Assembly: GCF_000235445.1 (NCBI RefSeq)
Contig: NZ_JH378829.1
Coordinates: 171,988-235,987 of the forward strand
Length of the DNA stretch: 64,000 nt
Reading direction: 5' to 3'
Source of the DNA: Johnsonella ignava ATCC 51276
GTDB lineage: Bacteria > Bacillota > Clostridia > Lachnospirales > Lachnospiraceae
Position numbers and translations under genes: made by a program. Shown here one piece after another: positions 1 to 8,266 of the stretch (positions are counted from its first letter, which is position 1; each line of letters starts with the position of its first letter). The notes beneath the pieces were generated by a model. The model saw only the letters and a program-made list of their open reading frames with translations. It did not search any database and was not told where the DNA came from.

Positions 1-282
1 GCTTCCGTAACAGGTTCTGCGTATATCAGAACGTATCTCTTCAAAATATCTGTGTATATCGGCAGAATAAAGATTTAAAGCATCTTTTGTCTCATAGAAT
101 TTAAAATTTCCGTAAACAAACGGTATTGTATTTCCCAAAAGAGTGCTGCCCTGCCGCCTTGCACCTCTTACAAACCCTGACACCTTTCCCCTTTCTTTAG
201 TTATAAGGGTTATCCTCCTGTCATATTCACCTGTCGGAATTGACTTTATTATTATACCCGTAAGCTCCACAGCCGCTTTCAA
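1..282 (-). CDS. recO: DNA repair protein RecO, N-terminal part (runs off window)
   Basis: RecO brings RecF/RecR-dependent recombinational repair to gapped DNA by binding ssDNA and SSB. The 94 visible codons read as the RecO N-terminal OB-fold, with the segments TGIIIKSIPTGEYDRR, LITKERGKVSGFVRGAR and YFEEIRSDIRRTCYGS. I place the start at a TTG (282-280), 11 nt after a GGAG that overlaps the end of era; no in-frame ATG lies closer. The gene begins 14 nt after the era stop, the usual era-recO order of Firmicutes, so the two are probably co-transcribed. The C-terminal zinc-binding part is outside the window. Confidence 0.85.
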   Translation of the reverse strand, partial: MKAAVELTGIIIKSIPTGEYDRRITLITKERGKVSGFVRGARRQGSTLLGNTIPFVYGNFKFYETKDALNLYSADIHRYFEEIRSDIRRTCYGS

Positions 283-296
283 TTTTACAAAATCTC

Positions 297-1235
297 CTAT
301 TCAAAAACATCATATCCGAAGCTTTTAAGCTGTATATCGGAATCTCTCCAGTTTTTGCGTACCTTAACTCTGAGTTTTAAATTAACCTGTTTTTCACACA
401 TATCTTCTATATCCGCCCTTGCAAGCATACCTATTTTTTTTATAATCCTGCCGCCTTTTCCTATGATTATAAGCTTATGAGATTCTTTCTCACACACTAT
501 CTCGGCATCTATGTCAATCAAATCTTTACTTTTTCTGTCCTTCATAAGGATTATATCAACCGCAGTACCGTGAGGCACTTCATCTGAAAGCACCTTAAGC
601 ACCTTTTCCCTTATTATCTCAGCCGCTATCTGTCTTACACTCTGGTCGGTTACGGTATCTTCATCATAATACATAGGTCCGACAGGCAGATATTTAAATA
701 TCAGTTCCATAAGCTTTTCCACATTATCGGATTTTAATGCGGACAACGGTACAATCTCGGCAAATTCAAACAATCCATTATACTTGTCGATTATCCTTAT
801 AAGCTTTTCGCCTGCCGTTTCAGCAGAATTATTTTTATTCCCCGAGTTTTTATTAAGCAGGTCTATTTTGTTTACGGCAAGTATCACAGGTTTTTTAGCA
901 GCTTTTAAAAGCTGTGATATCTGTATATCCCTCTCTCCTATATATTCGGAAGCCTCAACAATCCATATTATGATATCTGCATCATTTACAGTTCTTAATG
1001 CAGACTCAACCATATATGTTCCAAGCTTATTTTTAGGCTTATGTATACCCGGAGTATCTAAAAAAACAACCTGTCCTCTTTCATCAGTATATACTGTCCG
1101 TATCCTTTTTCTTGTAGTCTGCGGTTTGTCCGACATTATAGCAATTTTTTGACCTATAAGCCGGTTCATAAGAGTTGACTTACCTGTATTCGGTCTGCCT
1201 ATGAGAACCGCAAAACCTGATTTTTTTTCTTCCAC
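297..1235 (-). CDS. era: GTPase Era
   Basis: Era is an essential GTPase that binds the 3' end of 16S rRNA and assists 30S maturation at the inner face of the membrane. All GTPase motifs are present: G1 GRPNTGKS (13-20, Thr where Val is common), G3 DTPG (60-63), G4 NKID (122-125). The C-terminal type-2 KH domain carries the GKGGRIIKKIG loop (about 255-265). The length of 312 aa is slightly longer than usual because of a short Asn/Lys-rich insert after G4. Translation starts at GTG (1235-1233), with AAGGAG 12 nt upstream inside the last codons of the preceding peptidase gene; the genes are 3 nt apart, suggesting translational coupling. Confidence 0.96.
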   Translation of the reverse strand: MEEKKSGFAVLIGRPNTGKSTLMNRLIGQKIAIMSDKPQTTRKRIRTVYTDERGQVVFLDTPGIHKPKNKLGTYMVESALRTVNDADIIIWIVEASEYIGERDIQISQLLKAAKKPVILAVNKIDLLNKNSGNKNNSAETAGEKLIRIIDKYNGLFEFAEIVPLSALKSDNVEKLMELIFKYLPVGPMYYDEDTVTDQSVRQIAAEIIREKVLKVLSDEVPHGTAVDIILMKDRKSKDLIDIDAEIVCEKESHKLIIIGKGGRIIKKIGMLARADIEDMCEKQVNLKLRVKVRKNWRDSDIQLKSFGYDVFE

Positions 1236-1238
1236 TTG

Positions 1239-4200
1239 TTAATATAGCTCCTTAATACTGTCAAATATAGCAGCTTCTTTCTTTATAAGCCCTTCATTAC
1301 CCACCGCACATATTACATTGTCTGACAAAACAGCTTCAATAATACCTGCAAGTGCTCTTATATCAGCACTTTTTGTACTCAGCACCTGCTCTCTCTCCTT
1401 TTGTAAAAGCTCAAAGTCTATACCGCTCAGATAAGAATTAAGCCCCTTAAGACCTTTTAAATAAGGTGTAAGCACGGCATCAAGATCACTTATGGCACCT
1501 ATTACCGCCTTGGTCATCTCTCTTTCATCAGCATCAAAGTTTTTGACAAAGTCTACGGTTTTCTTATAAATATCATCAGTCTTTTGTATATTAGGATCTC
1601 TGTATGAAGAAAAACCTGAGCTTCCGTTTCTTAAAAACATAGCAAAACAGCCGTATGCACCGCCCTTTACACGCACATTATTCCAAAGATAATCATAGCT
1701 TAACAGCACCTTAAGCACTCTCAGCACTCCTGTATAGTCAAATCCGTGAGCCTTAAAGCTTCCCACTCTTGCAACATAATTTACCATTGAGGCTGAAGTA
1801 AACGCCTCTCTCTCGAAATCCTTGGTAAATTTAAGGCTGCTTTTATTTTCAGATTTACCGGCACTTAACTTGCCGTCATTTTTTACCAGAGCTCCCGGCA
1901 GCAATTTATTTACAGCTTCAAGTGTTTTTATAAAATGTTTGTCATCATCACAGGTTATATGGAAACTTAAATTATCTGTATTAAATATCCTGGATGAAAG
2001 ACCTTTAAGCATATTTACCAGCTCATCCGATTGTGCTTCAAAGTCGGATGAAAGGCTATCAAGGAAAGCATAGTACCTTATCCCCTTTATTATATCATTA
2101 AAATATGAAAGCTTCGATATATGTGAACCGGCTCTTGTAAGTGCGGTTATATGACCTGCACCAAGCAGTCTTTCCTTAACTCTCGCCTTGACCTCAAGCA
2201 CTATATCCTTAAGCCTTTTTTTATCATTAAGCTTTGAATTTAAAAGGATTTCAGGAACTATACTTCCAAGCCATGCATATTTATCATAAAGTATTTTGGA
2301 ATTTACTGAAAATATAATTCTTATATCATCATTTTTATTTAAATCCTCCGATTCTATACTGTACGGATCAAGTGAGAACCATATTCCGCCGCTGTTTAAG
2401 TTAATCTCAGTTGAAAGTGATGAATAAGTATAACTTTCAGTATCTATATAGCCAAGCACCTCTTTTAAAAGTGAAAGATATAAAAGTTCTTTTTCATTCA
2501 TATCATCTGCACTGAACATAAATTTAATATAAGCTATACCTGAAGTAAATATATCGCTGTGGATTATATTATATTTATTTTCTGCAGCTGCATCACTGCC
2601 TGCAGCTTTAAGCTTAATTTCTTTTACAGCCCATACAGGTCTGTCAGCCTCTTTTTTAATATCACTTCTGGTAAGCATCGGAATTTTAAGAAGATCCTCA
2701 GGTTTTGACGGCTCGCTTTGATAGCGCTTAAGTTCTTTCGTTTCTTCTATAATATTTTCAATCTCCCTTTCTGAGAGACCTGCCTTAAGCTGCTTAAGTT
2801 TTTTTGCAAGTTCTTCTTCTTTTTGCTTTGTAAGTTCTTTTTTAGGTGAAAGCATTATAAATGCCTCATAAGCATTATCAAGGAGACAGTCTTTTATAAG
2901 TTGTTCAAAATATCCGCTGTCAATACCGCTTTTAAGCTTCTCAAATACTTTTGAATACTTTAAATGTATAAGAGGTGAACCGCCGTAAAGCCATGAATCA
3001 AATGATGAAAGACCGTATATAAGCCCCTTCGGATAACTGCCGAAATCCGCTTCACGTGCCTTAAATTCGTATATATTGACTGCCGCCCTTAAGACCTCTT
3101 TATCAAGTCCTTCATCTGCCAGCTTTCTAAGTACACCTTTTATAACTGCAAGAAATTCCTCTTTCCGTGAGGCATCCGAATTTTTTGCAATTACTGAAAA
3201 ATAAGGCTCACTTATGCCGTAATTATAGCCGCCATAGATATCCTCTCCTATACCCGCATCAATAAGTGCCTCTCTTAAAACTGCTCCGGGTACGTTTAAA
3301 AGTACATATTCAAGTATCTTAAAAGCCATGTACTTTTCAGGCTCAAGCTCTCCCCCTACAACAGTATGCAGTGAAAGATATGTCGCATTTTCCATACTCT
3401 GGCTTTCAAGTATGGAATAATTATATTCCTTTGAAATAAGTGTATTATTATCCCATTTTTTAACAGGTTTTATAGCTGAATCAACTTCTTTATAATCAAA
3501 TTTTGAGAGATATTCCCTATCAAGCCATGTAAGCCTCTCTTCCATATTCATATCTCCGTACAGGTAGATAAATGAGTTTGATGGATGATAGTATAATGAA
3601 TGAAATTCAAGAAAAGCCTTATATGTAAGTTCCGGAATCCTGTCAGGATCTCCTCCTGATTCCTCACCGTAGGAGTGTCCTTCAAAAAGTGTCTTGCTTA
3701 CGGCACGATCAAGAGTTTCATCGGCAGATGAAAATACTCCTTTCATCTCATTATAAACAACTCCGTTTATAGTAAGCGGACCTTCCTTTGTCTCAAGCTC
3801 ATAATGCCATCCCTCCTGTTTAAATATCTTCTCTTCTTTATAGATATTTGGATAAAATACAGCATCAAGATATACATCCATAAGATTTTTAAAATCTTTG
3901 TCATTGCAGCTTGCTACCGGATATACAGTTTTATCGGGATAGGTAAGTGCATTTAAAAATGTATTTAATGATCCCTTTACAAGCTCTACAAAAGGATCCT
4001 TGCATGGAAATTTTCTTGAACCGCACAGCACCGAATGTTCAATAATATGTGCAGTCCCTGTAGAATCAGGTGCGGGTGTCCTAAAACCTACCGCAAATAC
4101 TTTATTATCATCATCATTTAGCAGTAAAAAAAGTCTTGCCTTTGTTTTTTTATGTTCCATAAGCACTGCCTCCGAAGCAAGTTCCTCTATAAATTCACTG

Positions 4201-4271
4201 CTTATAAAATTATATGTTTCAAGCTTTTTAAGGCTCTCAATATCACCGATTCGTATTTTATCTGATTTCAT
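1239..4271 (-). CDS. M16C family metallopeptidase (presequence-protease/insulinase type)
   Basis: A 1,010-aa single-chain zinc peptidase of the M16C clade, which folds as a closed chamber and degrades small peptides. The inverted zinc motif HxxEH is H75-I-I-E78-H79, with the distal ligand glutamate expected at E175 in YNEMKG. The C-terminal half contains the M16C-associated region and the RGGAYG-like site (KGGAYG) that binds substrate termini. There is no signal peptide, so it should be cytoplasmic, probably recycling oligopeptides. It is 3 nt upstream of era. Family assignment is secure; the physiological substrate in Clostridia is not known to me. Confidence 0.9.
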   Translation of the reverse strand: MKSDKIRIGDIESLKKLETYNFISSEFIEELASEAVLMEHKKTKARLFLLLNDDDNKVFAVGFRTPAPDSTGTAHIIEHSVLCGSRKFPCKDPFVELVKGSLNTFLNALTYPDKTVYPVASCNDKDFKNLMDVYLDAVFYPNIYKEEKIFKQEGWHYELETKEGPLTINGVVYNEMKGVFSSADETLDRAVSKTLFEGHSYGEESGGDPDRIPELTYKAFLEFHSLYYHPSNSFIYLYGDMNMEERLTWLDREYLSKFDYKEVDSAIKPVKKWDNNTLISKEYNYSILESQSMENATYLSLHTVVGGELEPEKYMAFKILEYVLLNVPGAVLREALIDAGIGEDIYGGYNYGISEPYFSVIAKNSDASRKEEFLAVIKGVLRKLADEGLDKEVLRAAVNIYEFKAREADFGSYPKGLIYGLSSFDSWLYGGSPLIHLKYSKVFEKLKSGIDSGYFEQLIKDCLLDNAYEAFIMLSPKKELTKQKEEELAKKLKQLKAGLSEREIENIIEETKELKRYQSEPSKPEDLLKIPMLTRSDIKKEADRPVWAVKEIKLKAAGSDAAAENKYNIIHSDIFTSGIAYIKFMFSADDMNEKELLYLSLLKEVLGYIDTESYTYSSLSTEINLNSGGIWFSLDPYSIESEDLNKNDDIRIIFSVNSKILYDKYAWLGSIVPEILLNSKLNDKKRLKDIVLEVKARVKERLLGAGHITALTRAGSHISKLSYFNDIIKGIRYYAFLDSLSSDFEAQSDELVNMLKGLSSRIFNTDNLSFHITCDDDKHFIKTLEAVNKLLPGALVKNDGKLSAGKSENKSSLKFTKDFEREAFTSASMVNYVARVGSFKAHGFDYTGVLRVLKVLLSYDYLWNNVRVKGGAYGCFAMFLRNGSSGFSSYRDPNIQKTDDIYKKTVDFVKNFDADEREMTKAVIGAISDLDAVLTPYLKGLKGLNSYLSGIDFELLQKEREQVLSTKSADIRALAGIIEAVLSDNVICAVGNEGLIKKEAAIFDSIKELY

Positions 4272-4344
4272 ATTTTATATTACCTCTGAATTTTTTATAA
4301 TATCTTATATTTATTTTTTATATTTATTATATTTATTTTTTACG

Positions 4345-5169
4345 CTAAAAATGTCCCATAAATTTATCTTTTAATAATGCCGCACATTCTCTTAATGAAA
4401 AATGCAGATAAAGCACCGGATCCGCTCCGGCAGATATTGCATAAACCTTACCCATATCTCCCGTATTGGCAAGTGCCAGTGCCCTAAGCATATGGTAGCT
4501 GTTTGTAACCACACCTATTCTCTTAGGCTTATCTTCCGCAAAAAGCACTTCTTCCCGGGTATTATCAAGATAGGCGAAATTTTCCTGCTTATTTTTTTTA
4601 ATCACTCTTTTTATAAGTGCCTCGCTGTAAATAATGTTCTCTCTTGTATTTTTAGACTCTATCTCAAGATATAGATTTTGAGGACTTATATCTTTATTCA
4701 CCATATATACTGCCATAGCCTGTGCCTCACTTACAGGCTCATCCAAGCCCTTCCCTCCTGACAGAACCACATATGTCGAAGGATATTCATCAAGATATGC
4801 CACAGCCCTGTCAACTCTGTATTTAAGCGACTTTGAAAGACTCTGATCAGGTTTTACCCTCGCACCAAGTACAATTATATAATCAAGACCCGGTTCAGGC
4901 TTTATAAATGCGGCTGAGGCTATAAGAAGCTCAAGTATCATAAAAATAAAAATCCCGGTAAATGTAAGCGTGTTAAGTACCACTATAATTACAAGAGGAA
5001 TTTTTTTAGGATGGAGTTTATACTCTCTCATCATAAATGCAAGCATGGCAAAAAATATTGTAAAAATTATCCATATAAAACCGCCTGATACGTTAAAACC
5101 GGTATATATATTTATAAGTATCCAGTAAAGCAGACAAAACACCGCACCTGCGGCAAAAAAACTAAACAT
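4345..5169 (-). CDS. YdcF/ElyC-type membrane protein (DUF218)
   Basis: A 274-aa protein with three or four hydrophobic segments in the first ~95 residues, followed by a DUF218 domain. Recognisable DUF218 pieces are DYIIVLGARV, the VVLSGGKG loop, SEAQAM and the SKNTRENIIYS / VTNSYHMLRAL pair. Members (SanA, ElyC, YdcF) are linked to cell-envelope integrity and peptidoglycan precursor metabolism, but the enzymatic reaction is unsettled. It lies between the U32 peptidase and M16C genes with about 75 nt of A/T-rich spacer on each side, so it may share their transcript. Confidence 0.82.
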   Translation of the reverse strand: MFSFFAAGAVFCLLYWILINIYTGFNVSGGFIWIIFTIFFAMLAFMMREYKLHPKKIPLVIIVVLNTLTFTGIFIFMILELLIASAAFIKPEPGLDYIIVLGARVKPDQSLSKSLKYRVDRAVAYLDEYPSTYVVLSGGKGLDEPVSEAQAMAVYMVNKDISPQNLYLEIESKNTRENIIYSEALIKRVIKKNKQENFAYLDNTREEVLFAEDKPKRIGVVTNSYHMLRALALANTGDMGKVYAISAGADPVLYLHFSLRECAALLKDKFMGHF

Positions 5170-5246
5170 ATAAATACCTTTCAGAATTAAGTATAATCTA
5201 AAAATTATTCGCTGTCAGCCAAATAAAAAGCAATGTAGCGATATAT

Positions 5247-6497
5247 TTATTTAGCTTTCATCCTGATTACATCACCCGGAGAGATATCACAGCTTTCAAG
5301 CTCCACTATAAGCCTCTGTTTAGGATGCGGTGCCGATTCCTGAAAATTTCCCTCAGTATCACTTATTGAAATTACGGCAGCACTTTCATTTCTTCCATCC
5401 GTTTTCATTATCTCAAGAATATCACCCCTGAAAAAACGGTTTTTTTGTTCAAAATATAATTTTCCGTCTTTATCTATGTTATCAACAGTACCTATATATA
5501 TATAATTCTGTACATAAGTATTGCTGTCATAAATCTGTGTATCCTTATCCGACTTTCCGAAAAAAAATCCTGTTGTAAATTCTCTGTAAGTGCATTTACC
5601 GATTTCCGATTTATAATGTTCCAGATTTTTTTTGTAAATTTTCTCATCTTTTAAGCAGTCATCTATTGCGTTTCTGTAAGTTCTTGCCACAGTTGCCACA
5701 TAAAGTGCGGTTTTCATCCTGCCTTCTATTTTAAAACTGTCAATGCCGGCAGCTATAAGCTGAGGGATATGCTCTATCATACATAGATCCTTTGAGTTAA
5801 ATATATAGGTTCCTCTCTCATTTTCATATACAGGCAGCACCTCCCCCGGTCTTGTTTCCTCAACCACTGAATATTTCCACCTGCAAGGATGAGTACATTC
5901 TCCTCTGTTTGCATCCCTTCCAGTAAAATAATTACTTAAAAGACATCTTCCTGAATATGCCATACACATGGCACCATGTATAAAAGCCTCTATTTCCATC
6001 TCCTGAGGTATATTATTTCTTATATACATTATTTCGTCAAGCGAAAGTTCCCTTGCGCAAACTACACGTTTTGCACCCAGCTGCCACCAAAAATTATAGG
6101 TGGCATAATTTGTGTTATTTGCCTGTGTACTTACGTGAATTTCAATATCTTTAAGCTCCTTGCGTGCAGTCATAAACATACCCGGATCCGATATTATAAG
6201 TGCGTCGGGAGATATCTGTCCAAGCCGTCTGAAATAGCGCCCCGCTTCTTCAAGGTCATCATTATGTGCAAGTATATTTGCCGTAACAAATACCCGTTTC
6301 CCTCTCTCATGTGCATATGATATGCCCTCAGCCATATCTTCAAAACTGAAATTTTTTGCCTTGGCTCTGAGTCCGAAAGCCTCCCCGCCTATATATACGG
6401 CATCAGCCCCGTAATTTACCGCAGTCTTAAGCACATCAAGACTTCCTGCCGGAACAAGCAGTTCAGGCGCTCTTTTTTTTCTATTACTAAATTCCAA
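5247..6497 (-). CDS. trhP: U32 family protein, tRNA uridine-34 hydroxylation (TrhP-like)
   Basis: A 416-aa U32 peptidase-family protein. It opens with ELLVPAGSLDVLKTAVNYGADAVYIGG cut into the usual first strand, and carries the four-cysteine cluster site HGAMCMAYSGRCLLSNY / GECTHPCRW (about residues 172-202), then the small C-terminal beta domain. In Bacillus and E. coli, U32 proteins of this clade hydroxylate wobble U34 of tRNA using prephenate-derived precursors. The next gene downstream in transcription is not trmR but DUF218; trmR lies directly upstream (112 nt), so hydroxylation and methylation of U34 are encoded side by side. Bacillus has two such U32 genes; only one is seen here. Confidence 0.85.
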   Translation of the reverse strand: MEFSNRKKRAPELLVPAGSLDVLKTAVNYGADAVYIGGEAFGLRAKAKNFSFEDMAEGISYAHERGKRVFVTANILAHNDDLEEAGRYFRRLGQISPDALIISDPGMFMTARKELKDIEIHVSTQANNTNYATYNFWWQLGAKRVVCARELSLDEIMYIRNNIPQEMEIEAFIHGAMCMAYSGRCLLSNYFTGRDANRGECTHPCRWKYSVVEETRPGEVLPVYENERGTYIFNSKDLCMIEHIPQLIAAGIDSFKIEGRMKTALYVATVARTYRNAIDDCLKDEKIYKKNLEHYKSEIGKCTYREFTTGFFFGKSDKDTQIYDSNTYVQNYIYIGTVDNIDKDGKLYFEQKNRFFRGDILEIMKTDGRNESAAVISISDTEGNFQESAPHPKQRLIVELESCDISPGDVIRMKAK

Positions 6498-6539
6498 ATT
6501 TATACCAATTCCACTACTTTCTGAATAAATATATTATGT

Positions 6540-6576
6540 GATACAAGTGTCAAACACTTTTGACACCTACATCATT
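6540..6576. repeat. Dispersed palindromic repeat, short copy (A)
   Basis: Core GTGTCAAA-CACT-TTTGACAC flanked by GATACAA on the left and CTACATCATT on the right. The same ends flank longer copies at 31134-31198, 32253-32335 and 37787-37870. This copy lacks the internal ~45-bp part and sits between trhP and trmR. Confidence 0.75.
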
Positions 6577-6609
6577 ATGTTGTATTTTATAAATATTAAT
6601 TTTATGTCT

Positions 6610-7395
6610 TTAAACATCAGCACCATTATAAACGCTGAGTGCCACCCCGTCTCCGACAGGTATTATACTGCTTTTAAGCCTCTTGTCATGTGTTATTGCA
6701 TAAAGATACTGCCTAAGCCTTGAGTGTATACACCTGTCCCGTCTTTTAACGGCAAATCTTGACTCAATTATGATACCTTCCCAGAGTACATTATCTGCAA
6801 ATATTATGCCGCCTGTATTTAATAAATCTATTGACTGCTCCAGCCAGTTTATATACTGTGCCTTTGCACCGTCCATAAATATGAAATCATACTTTACTCC
6901 ATGCTCCTTTAACTGCAAAAGAGCCTTGCCTGCATCAGCACAAATAAAATTGATACTGCCGGCAAAGCCCGACTCTTTAATATTTTTCTCTGCATATGGT
7001 ATGCGTTTTTCATATTTCTCAATGGTAGTTATGGCTCTCTTGGATACACTTAAAAAATCATCCTCTAAATCTTTTGTCATAAAAATATCCTTTTTAGGTA
7101 TATCCCGCATTAAATCGCATACAGAGTCATCACACTTTTTAATAATACCCATACTCTCAAGCGTTTCTGCCATCATAACTGCTGAATAGCCTATGGCGGT
7201 CCCTATCTCAAGAATCTTAAGCGGTCTTTTAATGTACAGAATATTTTTTAAAAAAAGTTCGGTACATCTTTTAACCACCGGCACATTACTGTCAAGTGCA
7301 TATCTTCTTATACTTTCACAAAATTCCGAATTTTTATCGGAAAGCAGGTCTATATAATCGCCAAGACGCCTGTTATAGTATTTATCATAATCCAT
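6610..7395 (-). CDS. trmR: tRNA 5-hydroxyuridine methyltransferase (TrmR, YrrM)
   Basis: Class I SAM-dependent O-methyltransferase of 261 aa that in Bacillus converts ho5U34 to mo5U34 in tRNA. SAM-binding motif I is LEIGTAIGYSA (about 61-71) and the metal/substrate motif is FMDGAKAQY (about 175-183), followed by ADNVLWEG. The insertion CDDSVCDLMRDIPKKD (about 91-106) between motifs is longer than in close homologues I recall. It starts 6 nt after the MltG-like gene and precedes trhP, the conserved yrrL-yrrM-yrrN/O order, which supports the tRNA-modification role over a generic catechol methyltransferase. Confidence 0.85.
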   Translation of the reverse strand: MDYDKYYNRRLGDYIDLLSDKNSEFCESIRRYALDSNVPVVKRCTELFLKNILYIKRPLKILEIGTAIGYSAVMMAETLESMGIIKKCDDSVCDLMRDIPKKDIFMTKDLEDDFLSVSKRAITTIEKYEKRIPYAEKNIKESGFAGSINFICADAGKALLQLKEHGVKYDFIFMDGAKAQYINWLEQSIDLLNTGGIIFADNVLWEGIIIESRFAVKRRDRCIHSRLRQYLYAITHDKRLKSSIIPVGDGVALSVYNGADV

Positions 7396-7401
7396 ATCAG
7401 T

Positions 7402-8211
7402 TTAGTTTCCCGCCTTTTTTGAAGTAGTCGTATTTGATTTTTTATTAGACTTTTTAACGGATTTTTTTTCAGAAGCCTTTTGAGCAGCCGAGGTTTTGGC
7501 AGCCTCAGTGCTTTTGGTTTTGCTGTTTGATGCCCCCTCCGACTTTTGTGAAGCCTTTGAAGTACCTTCTGATTTTTGCGAAGCCTTTGAAGTACTTTCT
7601 GCTTTCTGTGAAGTCTTTCCTGTCTGACTTTCTTTCTTTTTCTGTGCAGCCTTGGTGCCTGATTTTGTCTTTTTTGCAGAGGTTTCCGCATGTGCCGCAC
7701 CTTCCGGCACATCCTGCCCTTCTGGAGAAGGTGTAAGTGTTTCAGCCGCTTCAGGAGTCGGCAGCTGCTCAACTTTTGTTTCAGTTGAGCCGTTTGCCTG
7801 TTGCCCCTCAGGCCCAGGGGCAGTCTCCTTTTTCTCCTCAGGTCCTACATTAAGTATATCAAGGATCTGTCTTGATGTCTGTGATGTATTAAGTATATAA
7901 TTACCCGGCTTTATTTTGTACTCAAAAAATTTTGCCTGAACCTCAAAGGAAAATTTACTTACTATTAATCCCTTTTGTTTAAGCATGTCTGCGGCTGAGG
8001 CAGTACTAATATTTTCAGGTATGCTGACTTCAATATCCCTGCCGGGCGGAGGCTCAACCGATGCAGCATAAAATATCCCATGTCCAAATGAATACGCCAT
8101 TGTAGCGCCTTTAATCATAACCAGTATCATAAGGGCATATATTATAAGCCTCATTGATACCTTTATTACATTTTTTGTAACATTGTCTATACCTTTACTA
8201 TTTCTGCTCAT
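7402..8211 (-). CDS. MltG-like membrane protein lacking the transglycosylase domain
   Basis: 269 aa: short basic N-terminus, one membrane helix (about 17-40), then a LysM-like MltG N-terminal module (about 57-115: IEVSIPENIS...AADMLKQKGLI...YKIKPGNYIL...TSRQILDIL). After residue ~120 there is only low-complexity sequence rich in Ala, Lys, Ser, Thr and Gln, with near-repeats such as TSKASQKSEG. Full MltG (about 340 aa or more) ends in a catalytic domain with an essential Glu; that domain is absent. Position upstream of trmR matches yrrL/mltG. It may bind nascent glycan without cutting it, or regulate a partner. ATG start; AAAGGA lies about 10 nt upstream. Confidence 0.75.
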   Translation of the reverse strand: MSRNSKGIDNVTKNVIKVSMRLIIYALMILVMIKGATMAYSFGHGIFYAASVEPPPGRDIEVSIPENISTASAADMLKQKGLIVSKFSFEVQAKFFEYKIKPGNYILNTSQTSRQILDILNVGPEEKKETAPGPEGQQANGSTETKVEQLPTPEAAETLTPSPEGQDVPEGAAHAETSAKKTKSGTKAAQKKKESQTGKTSQKAESTSKASQKSEGTSKASQKSEGASNSKTKSTEAAKTSAAQKASEKKSVKKSNKKSNTTTSKKAGN

Positions 8212-8266
8212 ACCATATAAGTTCCTTTCATTATGGCAGATAATACAATGGAAATAATTTTATTAA

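Noticed and set aside
7350..7772. 140-codon minus-strand ORF overlapping the MltG-like gene
   Set aside because: Arg/Lys/Leu-rich reading in another frame of the low-complexity tail; the annotated frame has the domain and membrane helix.
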